From contig JARHVA010000122.1 in NCBI GenBank assembly GCA_037957365.1, positions 5,098,501 through 5,162,500 of the forward strand: a stretch of 64,000 bases of DNA, in the 5' to 3' direction. The first letter of the stretch is position 1, and every line of letters begins with the position of its first letter. Position numbers and translations under genes: made by a program. Positions 1-12,742 of the stretch are shown here, piece by piece. The notes under the pieces were generated by a model. It was not told where the DNA came from and did not search any database. It saw only the letters and a list, made by a program, of their open reading frames with translations. Source of the DNA: Torreya grandis. Lineage: Eukaryota > Streptophyta > Pinopsida > Cupressales > Taxaceae.

Positions 1-3000
1 TTTACAAGGTCTAATAATAAATTTAATGTCTATATCCCATGCTCACTACCTGAGCTCACATATACTGCCTACACACAACTCAAGGTGCACCTATAGGTAT
101 CTCAGAATGACATCATGATGGGATGAGAGATTTGATAGGTGTTTCAATATTTTAATGATAATAGTGAATTTTAAAAATTATTGAGGGTTGATAATGCATC
201 ACAAACACATATATATTGTATACTATCCAAATTTGTACCCACTACATGTATACATGCAAAAGTTCACCTATAGGTGGCACCACAGAGAATTGAGAATGCT
301 TGATGGAGGAAATTGGAAAGGATAGAATATTATTGAAGTCATAGGTGTGAATTAAAGTCTATTAAATATATTTTTGATATTATAAAGTAGAAAATAGGCT
401 TGGAAAATTTGTATTTTGGATGATGACTGAGTTTAGGGACCTTTTCCCTAAAAAGCAAAAATAGAGCACATGGTCATTTTATGGATATCATATGCCCAGG
501 TTATCAAAACTATTGGTGCATCTAAGTGAATATACATTTTAACCTACACATAGTATTCCAATCTAAAAAAATAAGTAATTTGGTCATCTGTTTTTCATGC
601 TAGAGGATCCCAAAGATGCACTTTTATGTACTGCATTTTAACAGTGCCATCTACAAGATTTGAAATTCCAAGGTGATTCTAGCATCACAAAGTGAAAATA
701 GAGTATGTATTCATGATTTAAGTATCTCATTAAGAGTAAAGGAATAAAAATTTAAAAAATTATCTTAAAAATAGGTCTATATAAAGAGTTTTGACCTCAC
801 AACACTACCTACAGGTCTCTTTTTCATCACAAATGTATACCTACAGGCTGGTTGTAGTGTTATCATGAAGATTGGGCTAGATAACCTTGATGATGGACCT
901 CAATCCAGGAATAAAATGAAAAATTTTAGCTATATTATGGTGTATATAGCTTAAATTATGACCTAAAACATGCAAATAATGCCTAAATCATATAGTACCA
1001 CCTACAAGTGCCCCTCCAAGACAAGAAACACAATGAGGACTGAATTGAGTAGGGTATGCATTAAAGAAGCCCTCATAAGTGATGGAGAGTTTTAAGATTT
1101 TATTAATGAACTTAATATTATTATGGGACCATTATGAGATGTCCATGATAAACCATAGAGCATAGGATGGGTTTTAAGTACCTACATTACACATGAGAGA
1201 ATCTTGCATACTCAGTCTGCCTAATCAAGAAATGATCAAGTCACTTTGAGATACTAATGAAAAGATGATATTAAGAATATATAATACTTCCCAAAAATTT
1301 ATTTTATTATATTATATTTATTATGACATGAAATCAAGGTGATGGGGGTTTTCACAGGCAATATATAGTCAGTTTATTCAGGACCCTACACACAGTTTGC
1401 CTTCCTCATAGTATGTCTTGTATTTTTGAGGAGTTTGGGGGTCAAATTATATGACCAAAGGATTTTTTATTTATTTATAATTCATTTAAAACTTGTATTA
1501 TACCATCCAAATTTCACTTGGTTTGATTAAATAGAGGAAGATCCCTCTATTTTTTCTCATACAAGGGCACTCCCCTTGAGTGCAAATTGGCATGTTTTGA
1601 AGGAGGGTGAAAAGGGTGGATCATGAGCTAAAGGAACCTTGAAATAAGGTGTGTAAATCTGATTCACACATAAATAAAAATTAATAACCTTACATAGATG
1701 GAATAATCCCAACAAGGTGGTCTAGACCCCTAAGGTTACAGTTAGGTCTGTCAGGTAGGGTTTAGGCCTAGAATCCAAATGAGAAGTCACTTTCACTTAA
1801 AATATAGGAGATAATTATAATAAATTTGGACATGTATATGGAATAATAAAATATTTTTCCAAATTCTTGGTATGTATATAAGCCACAAGGATAGCCACTT
1901 TTGGCTTTGGACCACATCATGGCCTGTGTAAATGGAAAGAAATGCTTGAGTAAGCAATTTGGGATGCTCACATCTCCTTTGACATTTTCCATGGAGACTC
2001 AAGGAGGTAATAAAAGTTAGATAGAATTATAAAAACCCATTTTTTTTCATTTATTTGAGATTTTAATGTCAAATATTTATGAATAATGACTAAGAGGTTA
2101 AAATAGGCCTAAACTCACCAAAACCCTTGATAGTGACAAGTTTAAGAAGATGTAGTTAGTGCATATAAATAGAATATTTTTCCCAAAAAAGTGATTATAT
2201 TATTTAGGGTACTATATTATGATAATCCCCATCCATTTGGATTGTATATAATTGTATGGATGGAGTACAAAGCAAGGTTTTCTTGACAATTTATGTGTTT
2301 TTATAGGTTCTAAGAAGATTTTGATGATTCCAATAACATGGGAGGAAATATTGAGACTCAAGATAACTACCCATGTCCATTTAATAATTTATAACAACTC
2401 CTAGGTGCCTCAAAAATATCTCTCATCTTACCTAGTTAGAACTGACATAGGGAACATGATAGTGAGAAGGGTGAAAGCTTCAAGTAGGTTGATTTTAAGG
2501 TGTGATTGCTGATTATAAGGACATGGATGGTATTAAAACATGTCATTCAATTCATTTTACTTATTTTCATGGGAAACTAAAGCCAAATTTTAGGCCAAGT
2601 GTGTAGTGCATGTGAAAGAGGAATTATTTTGACTACATATGGTAATAACTCATTTTGGGAGGAATATTGATGATTAAGAATAAAACCAATGCATGGAAAT
2701 GTGTGTCCATAACTTCCCCTTCTTATTCCAACCATAATTTCTACCATTATTTAGTTTTGGGGTGCCCAAGATGTCTAAATCATGAAGGAAATTTCTTGGA
2801 CTAGCAGAAGAGACTTCATGCCACATTTCAAGAGTTTCATGACTTGGGATGCCACTTATCTCTTCGAAATTTGCATGATCAGTTTCACATTCTCTTCTAA
2901 TACACATGTAACTTATTTTATAATCTTAGAACTTATCCTTGTGACATTTGGACTTCTTTATTCTCTTCTCTCTCTCAAGTTCTATAAGAACTAGCCATTT

Positions 3001-3642
3001 TGGATATTGTAAGGATTTTCCAGCTAATTATGGTAAAGCCCTGCTCATTTGCATACCATGGATCAATAAAGAGTAAAAATGTTACCTCTTTTATGTTTTT
3101 TCATAGTGTGTTCACTTGAATTATTGATATTTCTTAGTGATGATTATTATTTCCTTAGCATTTTTGTCTCATTCTCTCACCTATTTGTAGTTTGAAAGCT
3201 TTTTCTTGCAGGTCATGTGAAGTTTTTTATGAAGTGTCAAGGTTGAGTGAGTTAGTATATTCAATAGTTCCATTCTAGGCATATTTTTTAATCCTCCTAG
3301 TCTAAACATTTATCACAACCTCATAATGAAATTCTAATGTGAGAAGACTCAGATTAGAGAAGTATATGTCTAGTTAGTCTCTTGGTCTCATGTGTGACAT
3401 GAAACCGGTTGGTAGTTATCAATTAATTTGGTATATCACCACCTTTAGGATAGTTTAATTTCAGTTTTATCTCCTCTTTCCATCAATCATAGGTGTAGTA
3501 GTGATAAAAAAGTGGTACATCAAGGGAGCTAGCCCTATCTAAAGATTCACCTCATTCTTAGGTTACCCATAACCTAGAGGTGTTTCAATCATGCCACTTG
3601 GATGAGGAGAGCTGAGACATCTCCTAAAGGGGTGAAAATCCA
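1..3642 (+). repeat. Left long direct repeat (5' LTR, truncated by window edge) of element A
   Basis: Co-linear with 8143-10986 with many substitutions and indels. Shared landmarks include the tract at 1540-1650 (matching about 8890-8960), the one at 2690-2990 (about 10030-10340) and the final stretch at 3560-3642 (about 10900-10986), after which similarity stops abruptly at an AATCCA end in both copies. A terminal CA is normal for an LTR 3' end. Positions about 540-1480 have no counterpart in the right copy. The short open frames here are shadows with no protein similarity I recognise. Confidence 0.6.
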
Positions 3643-3855
3643 AATGAAATTTTTTTTTGGAACACCTAATGGGACTCATTGTCCAAATATTTGAAATATT
3701 TTTAGTGTTGTCTTTCAACACAACATCCTTTGGAGGCATATATCTAAGCATCAATGGAGACTCCAAATTTACATCAGTTGGTCAAGTAACCCAATTTTTA
3801 ATTTTAAAGATTTTTGGAAAATTTTCTTTGTGTTCTTAATTCCCAATGAAGTTCC

Positions 3856-6170
3856 ATGGTTGGTTTTGCTATTGAGTATTGTTTTATACAAATTGATGAG
3901 ATATCTCAAGCTTATGGGATTCACTATCATCCTTTGTATGATTCTTATCGACCTTGTGATGATCCTTACCAACTATAAAATCACCCTTATCAACCTTGTC
4001 ATGAATTTTATTAGTCTTATAACTAGCCTTCTCAATAGCTTACTCCTAATCAACCTAGTCACTTCTCAAATCAGTCCATTTCAACTTTCAAGAAACCTCT
4101 CTTGGGATATAAGAGGTACATGATGGATCTTGACATACAAAGGGGACATGGTCAAGATGTTCCTATTCATCTCATTCATAATGTGATACATGCATTAGAG
4201 ATGGTTAAAAGAGAGTGGGCACCTATTGAGAGAGAAAACTAATAAAAGCTCAAAAGTGAGATGCTAGATGTGAGTGTCTTGGTTTCATCCTTAGAATATA
4301 AGCTAAGAATTCATGATGAATAGCCTCACCAAATGGATCAGCCCTCATATCCACGTCCATAAGATTGCTATCAGTTCTACTTGACCCCTACTTATGAACC
4401 TAATCAAGCTTATCAAAGTCATCTTTTTCCTAATCATCTGGAAAAGAGAGTTGGAAAGACAAACTTTATTTTTAAATCAAACCTTGATAGGTAGATTGAG
4501 TTATCCAATAAGAAGATGAATCGATCCATCTCATCAACAAAGGAAGTGGAATCTAGCATTGCCCTCTCCCATTACATCCACACCTCAAGAAGAGACTTCT
4601 AGATATGAAATCCTAAGTTGGAGACAAGGTGGGGAATTCAAGCCTAGGGAGATCCCAAGTTTCTTGAACACTTCATCGACTCCTCAAATTGAATCACTAC
4701 CTAAAAAAGAGACTCATAGTGTTAACATCCTAAGATGGAATAAGGTAGTGGAATCATGGGAAAAGAAAGGGAATAAAAGCCTAGATAAAGAGTGTGAAGT
4801 TGAGAAAGAGCTTGATCCTATGCAAGCCCCTCCCACCCTTCCTCAAGAGACCTCCTTATCCTCATGAAGATTCCTATCAACTTCAAGAGAGACTTTTCCA
4901 AGAGAACCTAGCCAAGTAAATTGAAGAGTTAGAATCAAAAATAAAATTATTGATTCAATGTGTGATGGAAGATTTAGAGCCAAAAGAAGATCATATGCCT
5001 AAACACACGTGATCTAACTTTCCTCAAGAGAGTTATCAAGATGAATTAGATTTCAATGAAGTGATTTTCAAATATAAGGAAGAAAACCAAGCTATTTTAG
5101 CCCAAGGTTTTCCTACCCTTCTTTAAAAACTCCCAAAAGGATCCCCTACAATTCATTCTTAATCTAATGTTGAGTTCTATGTTCCACCTCCACTAATTAG
5201 TTCATCATATTCTCACCTTATCACCCTTTACCTTGATAGACCTATGGTGTGGGAACCTAAAGAGGAGCATTTGGGTGATAATAATTTAGAACTCTTGCTT
5301 GAAGATAACATAGCTCCTTGGCAGCCTCATTGGGATAGGTCACACGATTACAAAATGCCTAGCATTAGTATCACCAAGAAGGAGAAAGAAATTTAGGATC
5401 TTGTAATCTATGAGAAGAAATTTTAGGTTCTAATAGTAGAGATACAACTTGATAGCCTTGAAAAGGTTCTAAATGTTGAAGAAGATGTGATTTATTATGT
5501 TTAATCTTTTAATTGTGTTGATATTGAAGAATGTCTTCCTTGTGTTAAAGAATAGGAAATCATCATTGGTTCTTCCATCACTATCCTAGATATCATAGAT
5601 GGGAAAGAACAAGTATCTAATAAACCTTGGGATGACTCATTTACAATCATTGGATCAATTTATACTCCTCTTCAAAGAGGCTATGATCTAGTAAAAAATG
5701 GAGAAGGCAGCCTTGACACTCAAGTGGGTATGTAAAGAAGAAGTAATTTTTCAAATTTGTCCTTTCAAGAGGCATATGCATCCCATGATGATATGATTGA
5801 AATCATAAAAATGGGTTTGTATCCTCTCAACTAGTTGGGAGAAACACATTAGCTTTTTAAGGAATAAGAAACACATCAGCTTCTATTGGCCTCAATCTTC
5901 CAAAGAATAAGAAACTATTCCTCTTGAAACCATGCCTACCAAGAAGATACAAGTTGATCATGAGATGAAGAGTGGGAAGTATTATGAGGTATGTGTATAA
6001 ATTCAAGAGGAATACATTTATAATGGAGACCTATTTAAGGATGATCTACATGAGATCAGATCAAGTGAAGTGCCAAGGAATAGGTTTGATCTACCAAGCC
6101 TAGAATCGAAGGAGCAACATGCTTAGAACTATGATTCATCTCATGAATAAGATGATTCAAAAAAAAAATT
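3856..6170 (+). pseudogene. Decayed gag-like reading frame of element A
   Basis: Read codon by codon, the region stays protein-like for about 770 codons in three successive frame segments (about 3856-4590, 4559-4867, 4860-6170) interrupted by many single stop codons. The N-terminal part is rich in Tyr, Pro, Gln and His with short repeated motifs (for example HPYQPCHEFY at about 3980-4010), followed by a charged Glu/Lys-rich part with coiled-coil character and then a less biased domain around 5560-5880. No zinc knuckle, protease or polymerase motif is visible. The position just inside the left LTR is that of gag, so a structural capsid-like role is inferred. I do not recognise the family. Confidence 0.5.
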
Positions 6171-6677
6171 CCTTTTGATCCTGGAAAGGAAGTATGCTTA
6201 ATTTCTAGTTGTGCATAGTTGTTTGTTTTATGTTTTCCCTAAGTGCTTTGAGCACGTGTGTGTGTCTTATTAGTGTGTTTACTTTACTTTATGTGTATCC
6301 TTTATTTTTTGTGGTTGAGGTAATTAGTTATCTTGTCCTGGTCAAAGCCTTTTTGTCAAGTTTCAATCCTTCTTGTTTTGTTTTAGACTCCAGATGACTC
6401 CCTAATCCCATGGATAAGATAAGGCTACTAATCTTTAGTATAACAGGCATGTTACCCCTATGAGTCACCAATTATTGATCAAATTTGACCTTATAGGTCA
6501 AATTGGGACCCCTATATGTAAAAAAATCATCTTCAAGTGTTTTTAGTAGTACATTACTATGTCATAAGGTGTATTATAAGTCTTTTTATGTCATTTCATG
6601 TCATATTAGCCTTGGTCTTAGTCATTTTAATCCTCATCTTTTTGAGCCATTTAAAGGTCATAAAAGGAGACATTAAT

Positions 6678-7060
6678 GACTTGTACAACCTCTTCGGGTA
6701 AATTTAATGTGTCAAAAGGTGATGTTATGTGCCATGTGTCCTATTATTTCTTAATCAATTATTTTTAATTGAAAAGAGGCAAGTTCTTCAGAAGAAAGAG
6801 AAATTTTCTTAGAAAAGGGGGAGTTTACCTGAGGTGTACAGACTTGTATAGCCTCTTTAGATAAATTAAAGGTGCAAAAAGGTGATTTTATGTGCCATGT
6901 GTCCTATTATTCCTTAATTAACTATTTCTAACTAAAAAGTGGCAAGTTCTTTGAAAGAAAGAGTATTTTTCTTGGGAAAATGAGAGTTTCCCTAAGGTGT
7001 AAAGATTTTTATATCCTTCTACAGCTAATGAAAATTCAAGAGTGTCCTTTCATCTTCCAA
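6678..7060 (+). repeat. Tandem repeat, period about 162 bp, 2.3 copies
   Basis: Units begin at 6678, 6841 and about 7003 (partial). Each starts with a GACTTGTA-like phrase and contains the shared core ATGTGCCATGTGTCCTATTA (first two units). It lies in the non-coding 3' part of element A, downstream of the decayed frame. The short frame at 6980-7168 falls across the third unit and is not considered a gene. Confidence 0.7.
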
Positions 7061-7169
7061 AAAAAATTTATAGTGATCAGTTTCTTTAGAAGATCCAATA
7101 AACTAAGAAAATCACTTCTCTCTTCTTCTACTAGGCTTGGCAAGCAGGAATGGCCTTCAAGTTTTTAGA

Positions 7170-8142
7170 TGATATGGCTAATAGGGGAGGTTTCAAAAAA
7201 ATTACTCTTTGGGGTGTCTTCTACACTAAGTTATCTTCCATTTTATGTTTTTTTGTATAATAATAATGGCATGTGCTTTATGAACAATTCCTAATAAATT
7301 GACATACCTATTTTTTTTGCTAATTTGTGAACCCTATAGTTTTTGCTCTTGTTTTTAAATGATTTGATATAATACAACTAATGTAACTAACTCCAAAGGA
7401 CATAGACATCTTCACCTCATGTGATCCATGCTTGTTTTAGTTTTTAAAGGTGTTTGGATAAGCTAAGTATCTCAGGTTGCAAGAGAAGACACCTTTCTAT
7501 GTTTCAAGTAGGTTTCCACTATCTTTAAAATATTCATGCTTTGGTAGTGACTTCATAGGGTTATGATAGGTTAATTACCATGTTTCCAATGTAATATTGG
7601 TCCCCTCACATTTTAATATCTTTCCCAAATCAATCTTCATGGAATTATAGTCACAAGCACCATACAATTAGTCTGCTCTATGATTGTCATACATAGTCAG
7701 CTAGGTGAGCTGTGAAAAGTTATGAAAAACATTCATGGATAATTAATTATGGTCTCAAATTGTTTAGAATGATATTAAAATGTAAAATAATCAAGTGAAT
7801 CCATTTTAGTTGTCACAAAGAGAGACTATGCTAGTCAACTCAGTCACTCACATAGTTTTCTACCATTAACGTGCATCTATAAGTGCCATGGAGAGAGAGT
7901 GTCACATTTAAATTAGGATATTTTGACTTTTTATAAGTCTTATAAAGTTTTATGGGATCCATTTTAACATTTTAAGGAGGTATAATGATTTTTGAATGCT
8001 CATACACTATGTGTATGATTCATGTTTCTACCCACCATCTTGTTTATAGCTCCATTAACACCTATAGGATGGTACGAATACCAAAATGGAGATTTAGACC
8101 TTGATTCAAGTCTTTCATGATGAAAGAGTTGTTTTTGGAAAT
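7170..8142 (+). other. 3' non-coding part of element A interior, or start of the right LTR
   Basis: No coding signal. Purine-rich stretches (for example AATAGGGGAGG near 7180) could be a polypurine tract, but none is decisive. Wording near 7860-8110 resembles parts of the left LTR around 800-900, so the right LTR may start upstream of 8143. If so, the LTRs would be around 4 kb or longer. Confidence 0.3.
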
Positions 8143-10986
8143 TTTGACAAGGTATAAGTATCAATTAAAGGTCTATATCCCATGGTCACTACCTAAGCTC
8201 ACATATACTCCTTGCATACAAATCAAGGTGCACATACAGGTATCTCATAATGATTTCATGATGGGATGAGATATTTGATAGGTTTTTCAATATTTTAGAG
8301 TGATAAGAGTGCATTTTAAAACTTGTTGAGGGTCTATCATGGATAATAAACATATATATCTTGCATACTGTCCAAATTTGTACCCACTACCTGTATACAT
8401 GCAAAAGTCCACCTACAAGTGGCACCATAGATAATTGAGAATGATTGATGGAGGAAATTTGAAAGGATAGAATCTTCTTTAAGTCCTAGGTGTAAAATAA
8501 ATTCCATGGTAGACATGTTTGAGATTATATAGTAGCAAACAGGTTTGAAAAAATTATATTTTGGATGATGACTAAGTTCACAGACATTTTCCCTAAAAAG
8601 AAAAAATAGAGCACATTGTCATTTTGTGGATATCATATGAAAAGTTTATCAAGAATATTGGTGCACTTATACTACATACACAAAACTCAAGGTGTACCTA
8701 TAGGTATCTTAGAATGACATCATAATGGGATGAGATATTTGATAGGTGTTTCAATATTTTAGAGTGCTAAGAGTGCATTTGAAAAATTGGTGAGGGTCTA
8801 TAATTTTTTGTGTAGAAGGTATTTAAAACTTGTAAAATCCCCTAAAACATTAACTTGGTCTAAGGAAATATGGGAAGTTCCCTCTATTTTTTCTTAGATA
8901 GAGGGCACTCCCCTTGAGTGCAAACTAATAAGTTTTAAAGAAGGAGGGTGAAAAGGGTGGACCAGGAGATAAAGGAACCTTTAAAGAAGGTGTGGAAAGC
9001 CGAATAAAACTAGGGAAACATGAATAACCTTTCATATAGGGAATAATCCTAACAGGGTGGTTTAGACCCTCAAGGTTATAGTCAGGTCTATTAGGTAGGG
9101 TTTAGGCCTAGAACCCAAATGAGAAGTCACTTACACTTCCAATTATAGGATATAATACTAATACATTTAGACATATGTGTTGGGGCATAATAGATGTTTC
9201 CAAACTCTTGGTATGTAGATAATCCACAAGGAGAGCCATTTTTGGCTTTGGACCACATCATGGCCTATGTAAATGGAAGGAAATGTTTGAGTAAGCAACT
9301 TGGGATGCTCACATCTCCTTTTAAATTTTTCATGGAGACTCAAGGAAATAGGAAAATTTAGATAGGCTCTTAAACAATAATTTTATGGAATTGAGTTGAG
9401 ATTTGAATGTCAAATCTTTATGAACAATTGATAAGTGTGTAAATAGGCCTAAACTCACCAAAACCCTTGCTAGTGACCTATTTGAGAAGATGGATTAGTT
9501 AGTGAATATAAATGTAATATTTTTCCTATAAAATTTATTGTATAATGTATGATACTCTCTCAAGCTACTCCCCATCCTTGTGGATTGTACAAAATTTTAT
9601 GGATGGAATACAAAACAAGGTTCTATTGATAATTTTTATGTTTTTTTTAGGTTATATGAAGAGTCTAAAGATGCCAATAACATGGGAGGAAATATTGAGA
9701 CTAAATATAAATCTCTGCATAAATCTCATGATTTAGAACAACTCCTAAGTGCCTCAACAAGATCTCTCATCTCAACTAGTCAGAACTAACATACTGAACA
9801 TGATAGTGAGAAAGGTGAAAGCTTAAATTAGGTTGATTTTAAGGTGTGTCTAATGAATATAATGTTATAAATGGTCTTGACACAATTTATTAACTTATTT
9901 TTATGTATTTTCATGGGTAAATGAATCCAAATTTGAGGCCAAGTGTGCAGAGTGTGTGAAAGAGGAATTATTTTGACTATAAATGGTGATAACTCATTTT
10001 GGAAGGAATCCTAATAATTAGGGTTACAACCAATGCATGGAAATGTGTGTCCATAACTTCCCCTTCTCATTATAATCATCAATTTTTCCCTTATTTAGTT
10101 ATGGGGTGCTCAAAATGTATAAATGATGAAGGCAGATTCCTAAACTAGTAGAAGAGACTTCACGCCGCATTTCAAGAGTTTCAAAACTTGGGTTGCAACT
10201 TGTCTCTTCTAAATTTGAATTATTAGTTTCAAATTATTTTATCATCCACATGAAACTCTTTTTATAATCTTTACACTTGTCCTTGTGGCATTTAGACTTA
10301 TTTCTTCTCTTCTCTCTCTCAAGTTCTATAAGAACTAGCCATTTTGGCTATTGTAAGGATGCTCCACCTAAGTATGGTGAATCCCTACTCATTTTCATAT
10401 AATAGATCAATAAATACTACTAATTTTACCTTTTATATGATTTTTAATAGTGTTTTAACTTTAATTATTGATCTTTCTTAGTGATGATTGTTGTTTCCTT
10501 AGCATTGTTATCTCATTCTCTCACCTATTTACAGCTTGAAAGTTTCTTCTTACAGGTCATGTGAAGTGTTTTATGAGTGTCAAGTTTGAGTGAGTTAGTA
10601 TATTAAATATTTCCATTTTAGTCCTCTTGTCTAGTCCTCCTAGCATAAACATTCATCACAACCTCATAATGAAATACTAATGTGAGAAGATTCAAATTAG
10701 AGAAGTGTATGCCTAGTAAGTCTCTTGGTCTTATGTGTGACATGCATCTGGTTGGTAGTTATCAATTAATTTGGTGTATCACCACATTTAGGATAGTTTA
10801 ATTTCATTTTTCTCTCCCTTTTCTTTGTAATCATAGGTGTATAAGTGATCTAAAAGTTGTACATCAAGGGAGTTATCCCTATCTAGAGATTCACCTCATT
10901 TTTAGGCTACCCACAGACTAGAGGTGTTTCAATTGTGCCACTTGGATGAGGAGAGCTGAGACATCTCCTCAAGGGGTGAAAATCCA
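8143..10986 (+). repeat. Right long direct repeat (3' LTR) of element A
   Basis: Matches 1-3642 in order and orientation and ends at the same AATCCA. It is shorter because the left copy's 540-1480 is missing. At that point (about 8660-8815) it carries a second copy of its own beginning (matching about 8185-8345), so it is internally rearranged. The divergence indicates an old insertion. Confidence 0.6.
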
Positions 10987-12742
10987 ACTGATAACATGGT
11001 GTTTTTCATAAACTCCATTTTACCCATGGAATTTTAAGTGACTTCATTATGCAACATGTGTATTAGTCAACTAAATGACCAAAAATATTTGAGCGCATGC
11101 CTAGAAGACTTAGAGCACTTAGACAAGACACAAACCCAATAAATATGGATCTAAAAAAAAAATCATGATAGAAGATATGTCATGATAATCAAATCAATCA
11201 CAATGTCTTTACCAAAGGTGCACTAGTCTTACTATATGACTCCAAGTATCTCAAGCACCTAATCAAGCTGTAGATTAGGTGGATGGGAATTTTTTTCATC
11301 CACAACATATTAGAGACTGGTGCATGTAAATTGTGCATGTTTATGAGTCAAATGATCTATGGGAATTTCAGCAACAACATATTGAAACCCTATATTCACT
11401 AGGATGGTGTTTGTGCCATTAGAATCTAATTTTTTGGTCATAAGTCGATTATTTTATTGACCAAAATAAAATTTGGTGCAAGCCAAAAATTTCCTTATGT
11501 TTGTTTCACTTGTGTTAGGTGAAAAAGTGTGGCACATTTAGGCCCATATGAGAAATTTTTTGGTACTTACACACATAAATATAGTCAAGTGAGTCGATCA
11601 TGGATGATCTCTATGTACCTAAGGCCAGACACCTAAGTTTTTGGGTGCCTAAAGTTTATCAGATTTATAAATACATGAGTACAAGTTGACCAATGGAAGC
11701 ACTCAAGATATTAGTGTGTAAGAAACCAAGAGAGAATTAATCACTAGAGGACTAGTGTATGAGTTTTTATGGGGTATGGGAAGGCCAAATTAATAACATA
11801 CAAAAGTGTAGATAAATCAACCAAGATAGAGAGGCACACTTGAAAGGAAGTGAAACATCAAGGAGAGATGGAATCAAGGAGGTTGTATCATGTGCATTTG
11901 ATTCACTACACTCAAGTTACCATAAGAAAGGTGAAGGTCATGCCAAGGTAAATAAAATACAAGATAATGATTGTCTAGATAGTTGGTACCCACCCAATGG
12001 TCAATGGGAAGTGACCATTTGAATCACCTATCACTTCACCAAATAAGTCATTAAGAGAATTTAATTACTATGATAGTAGAGGCATAAATATCCATAATAA
12101 ATGATAATTTCACATCTAATTTTCATAGATTTCATTATTTTAACATATTTCAATAAATCCATGTGCTACCATGTTATTACTCACCAACCATTAATGGGGT
12201 AGATAAAAATAAGGTATAAAAAGGTGAACAAAAAACTAGACTAGGTTACAAACCTTAAGATTATTTAAACCTAAAAAGAGTCAAACCATAGCCAAACAAA
12301 AAAAATGCTACCATAGTGAAAAAAAGCATCCATAGCCACCAAATGAGAATGATTAAACCAAGATAAATATTACATTCTACTTTGAATCGAAAAGGAGGTG
12401 AGTGGAGTAGAATTATGAGAGAATAGGGTAGTATAAATTCTATAGGATACTTAGGCCACCATTAATATCACTAGAAGCTTGAGAGTTGAAGTCATAATTA
12501 TGGACCCCATGATTATGAAGAAGCACCAAAAAATATTAATGTCTTTTATAATATCAACCGACTATGCTTTAATAGTAGCCAATTCAAAATGGGTAAGAAG
12601 ATATTAAGTTTAGGTCCACTACAAGTGAAGAAGGATGCGAAGAAGGTGAAAATTATAAAATAAGTAGATACTAAAAAAATAGTTGTAGATATTAGAAGGT
12701 GTTAACATCATGATGGTAGACCTAGAAGCAAGTGCAAATCTT
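10987..12742. other. No gene seen; flank between elements A and B
   Basis: AT-rich DNA without a frame that stays protein-like. The only frame of note (11840-12022) is short and lacks composition or motif support. This could be the 5' part of element B (LTR or leader), but I found no matching copy downstream of 16180. Confidence 0.3.

Larger units (their letters stand above)
1..10986 (+). mobile_element. Element A: old non-autonomous LTR retrotransposon (LARD-like), left end outside window
   Basis: Two long direct repeats (1-3642 and about 8143-10986) flank an internal region of about 4.5 kb that holds one decayed gag-like frame and no recognisable protease, reverse transcriptase, RNase H or integrase. 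Long LTRs with a non-autonomous interior match the large retrotransposon derivative (LARD) class known from plants. Orientation is taken from the internal frame. I found no clean primer-binding site after 3642 and no certain polypurine tract. The left LTR start lies outside the window, so no target-site duplication can be tested. Similar phrases at 7400-8140 suggest the right LTR may begin earlier than 8143. Confidence 0.6.

Noticed and set aside
3830..4123. 97-codon frame rich in Leu/Ile in element A
   Set aside because: A shifted reading of the decayed gag-like frame, which gives the more protein-like Tyr/Pro/Gln-rich translation.
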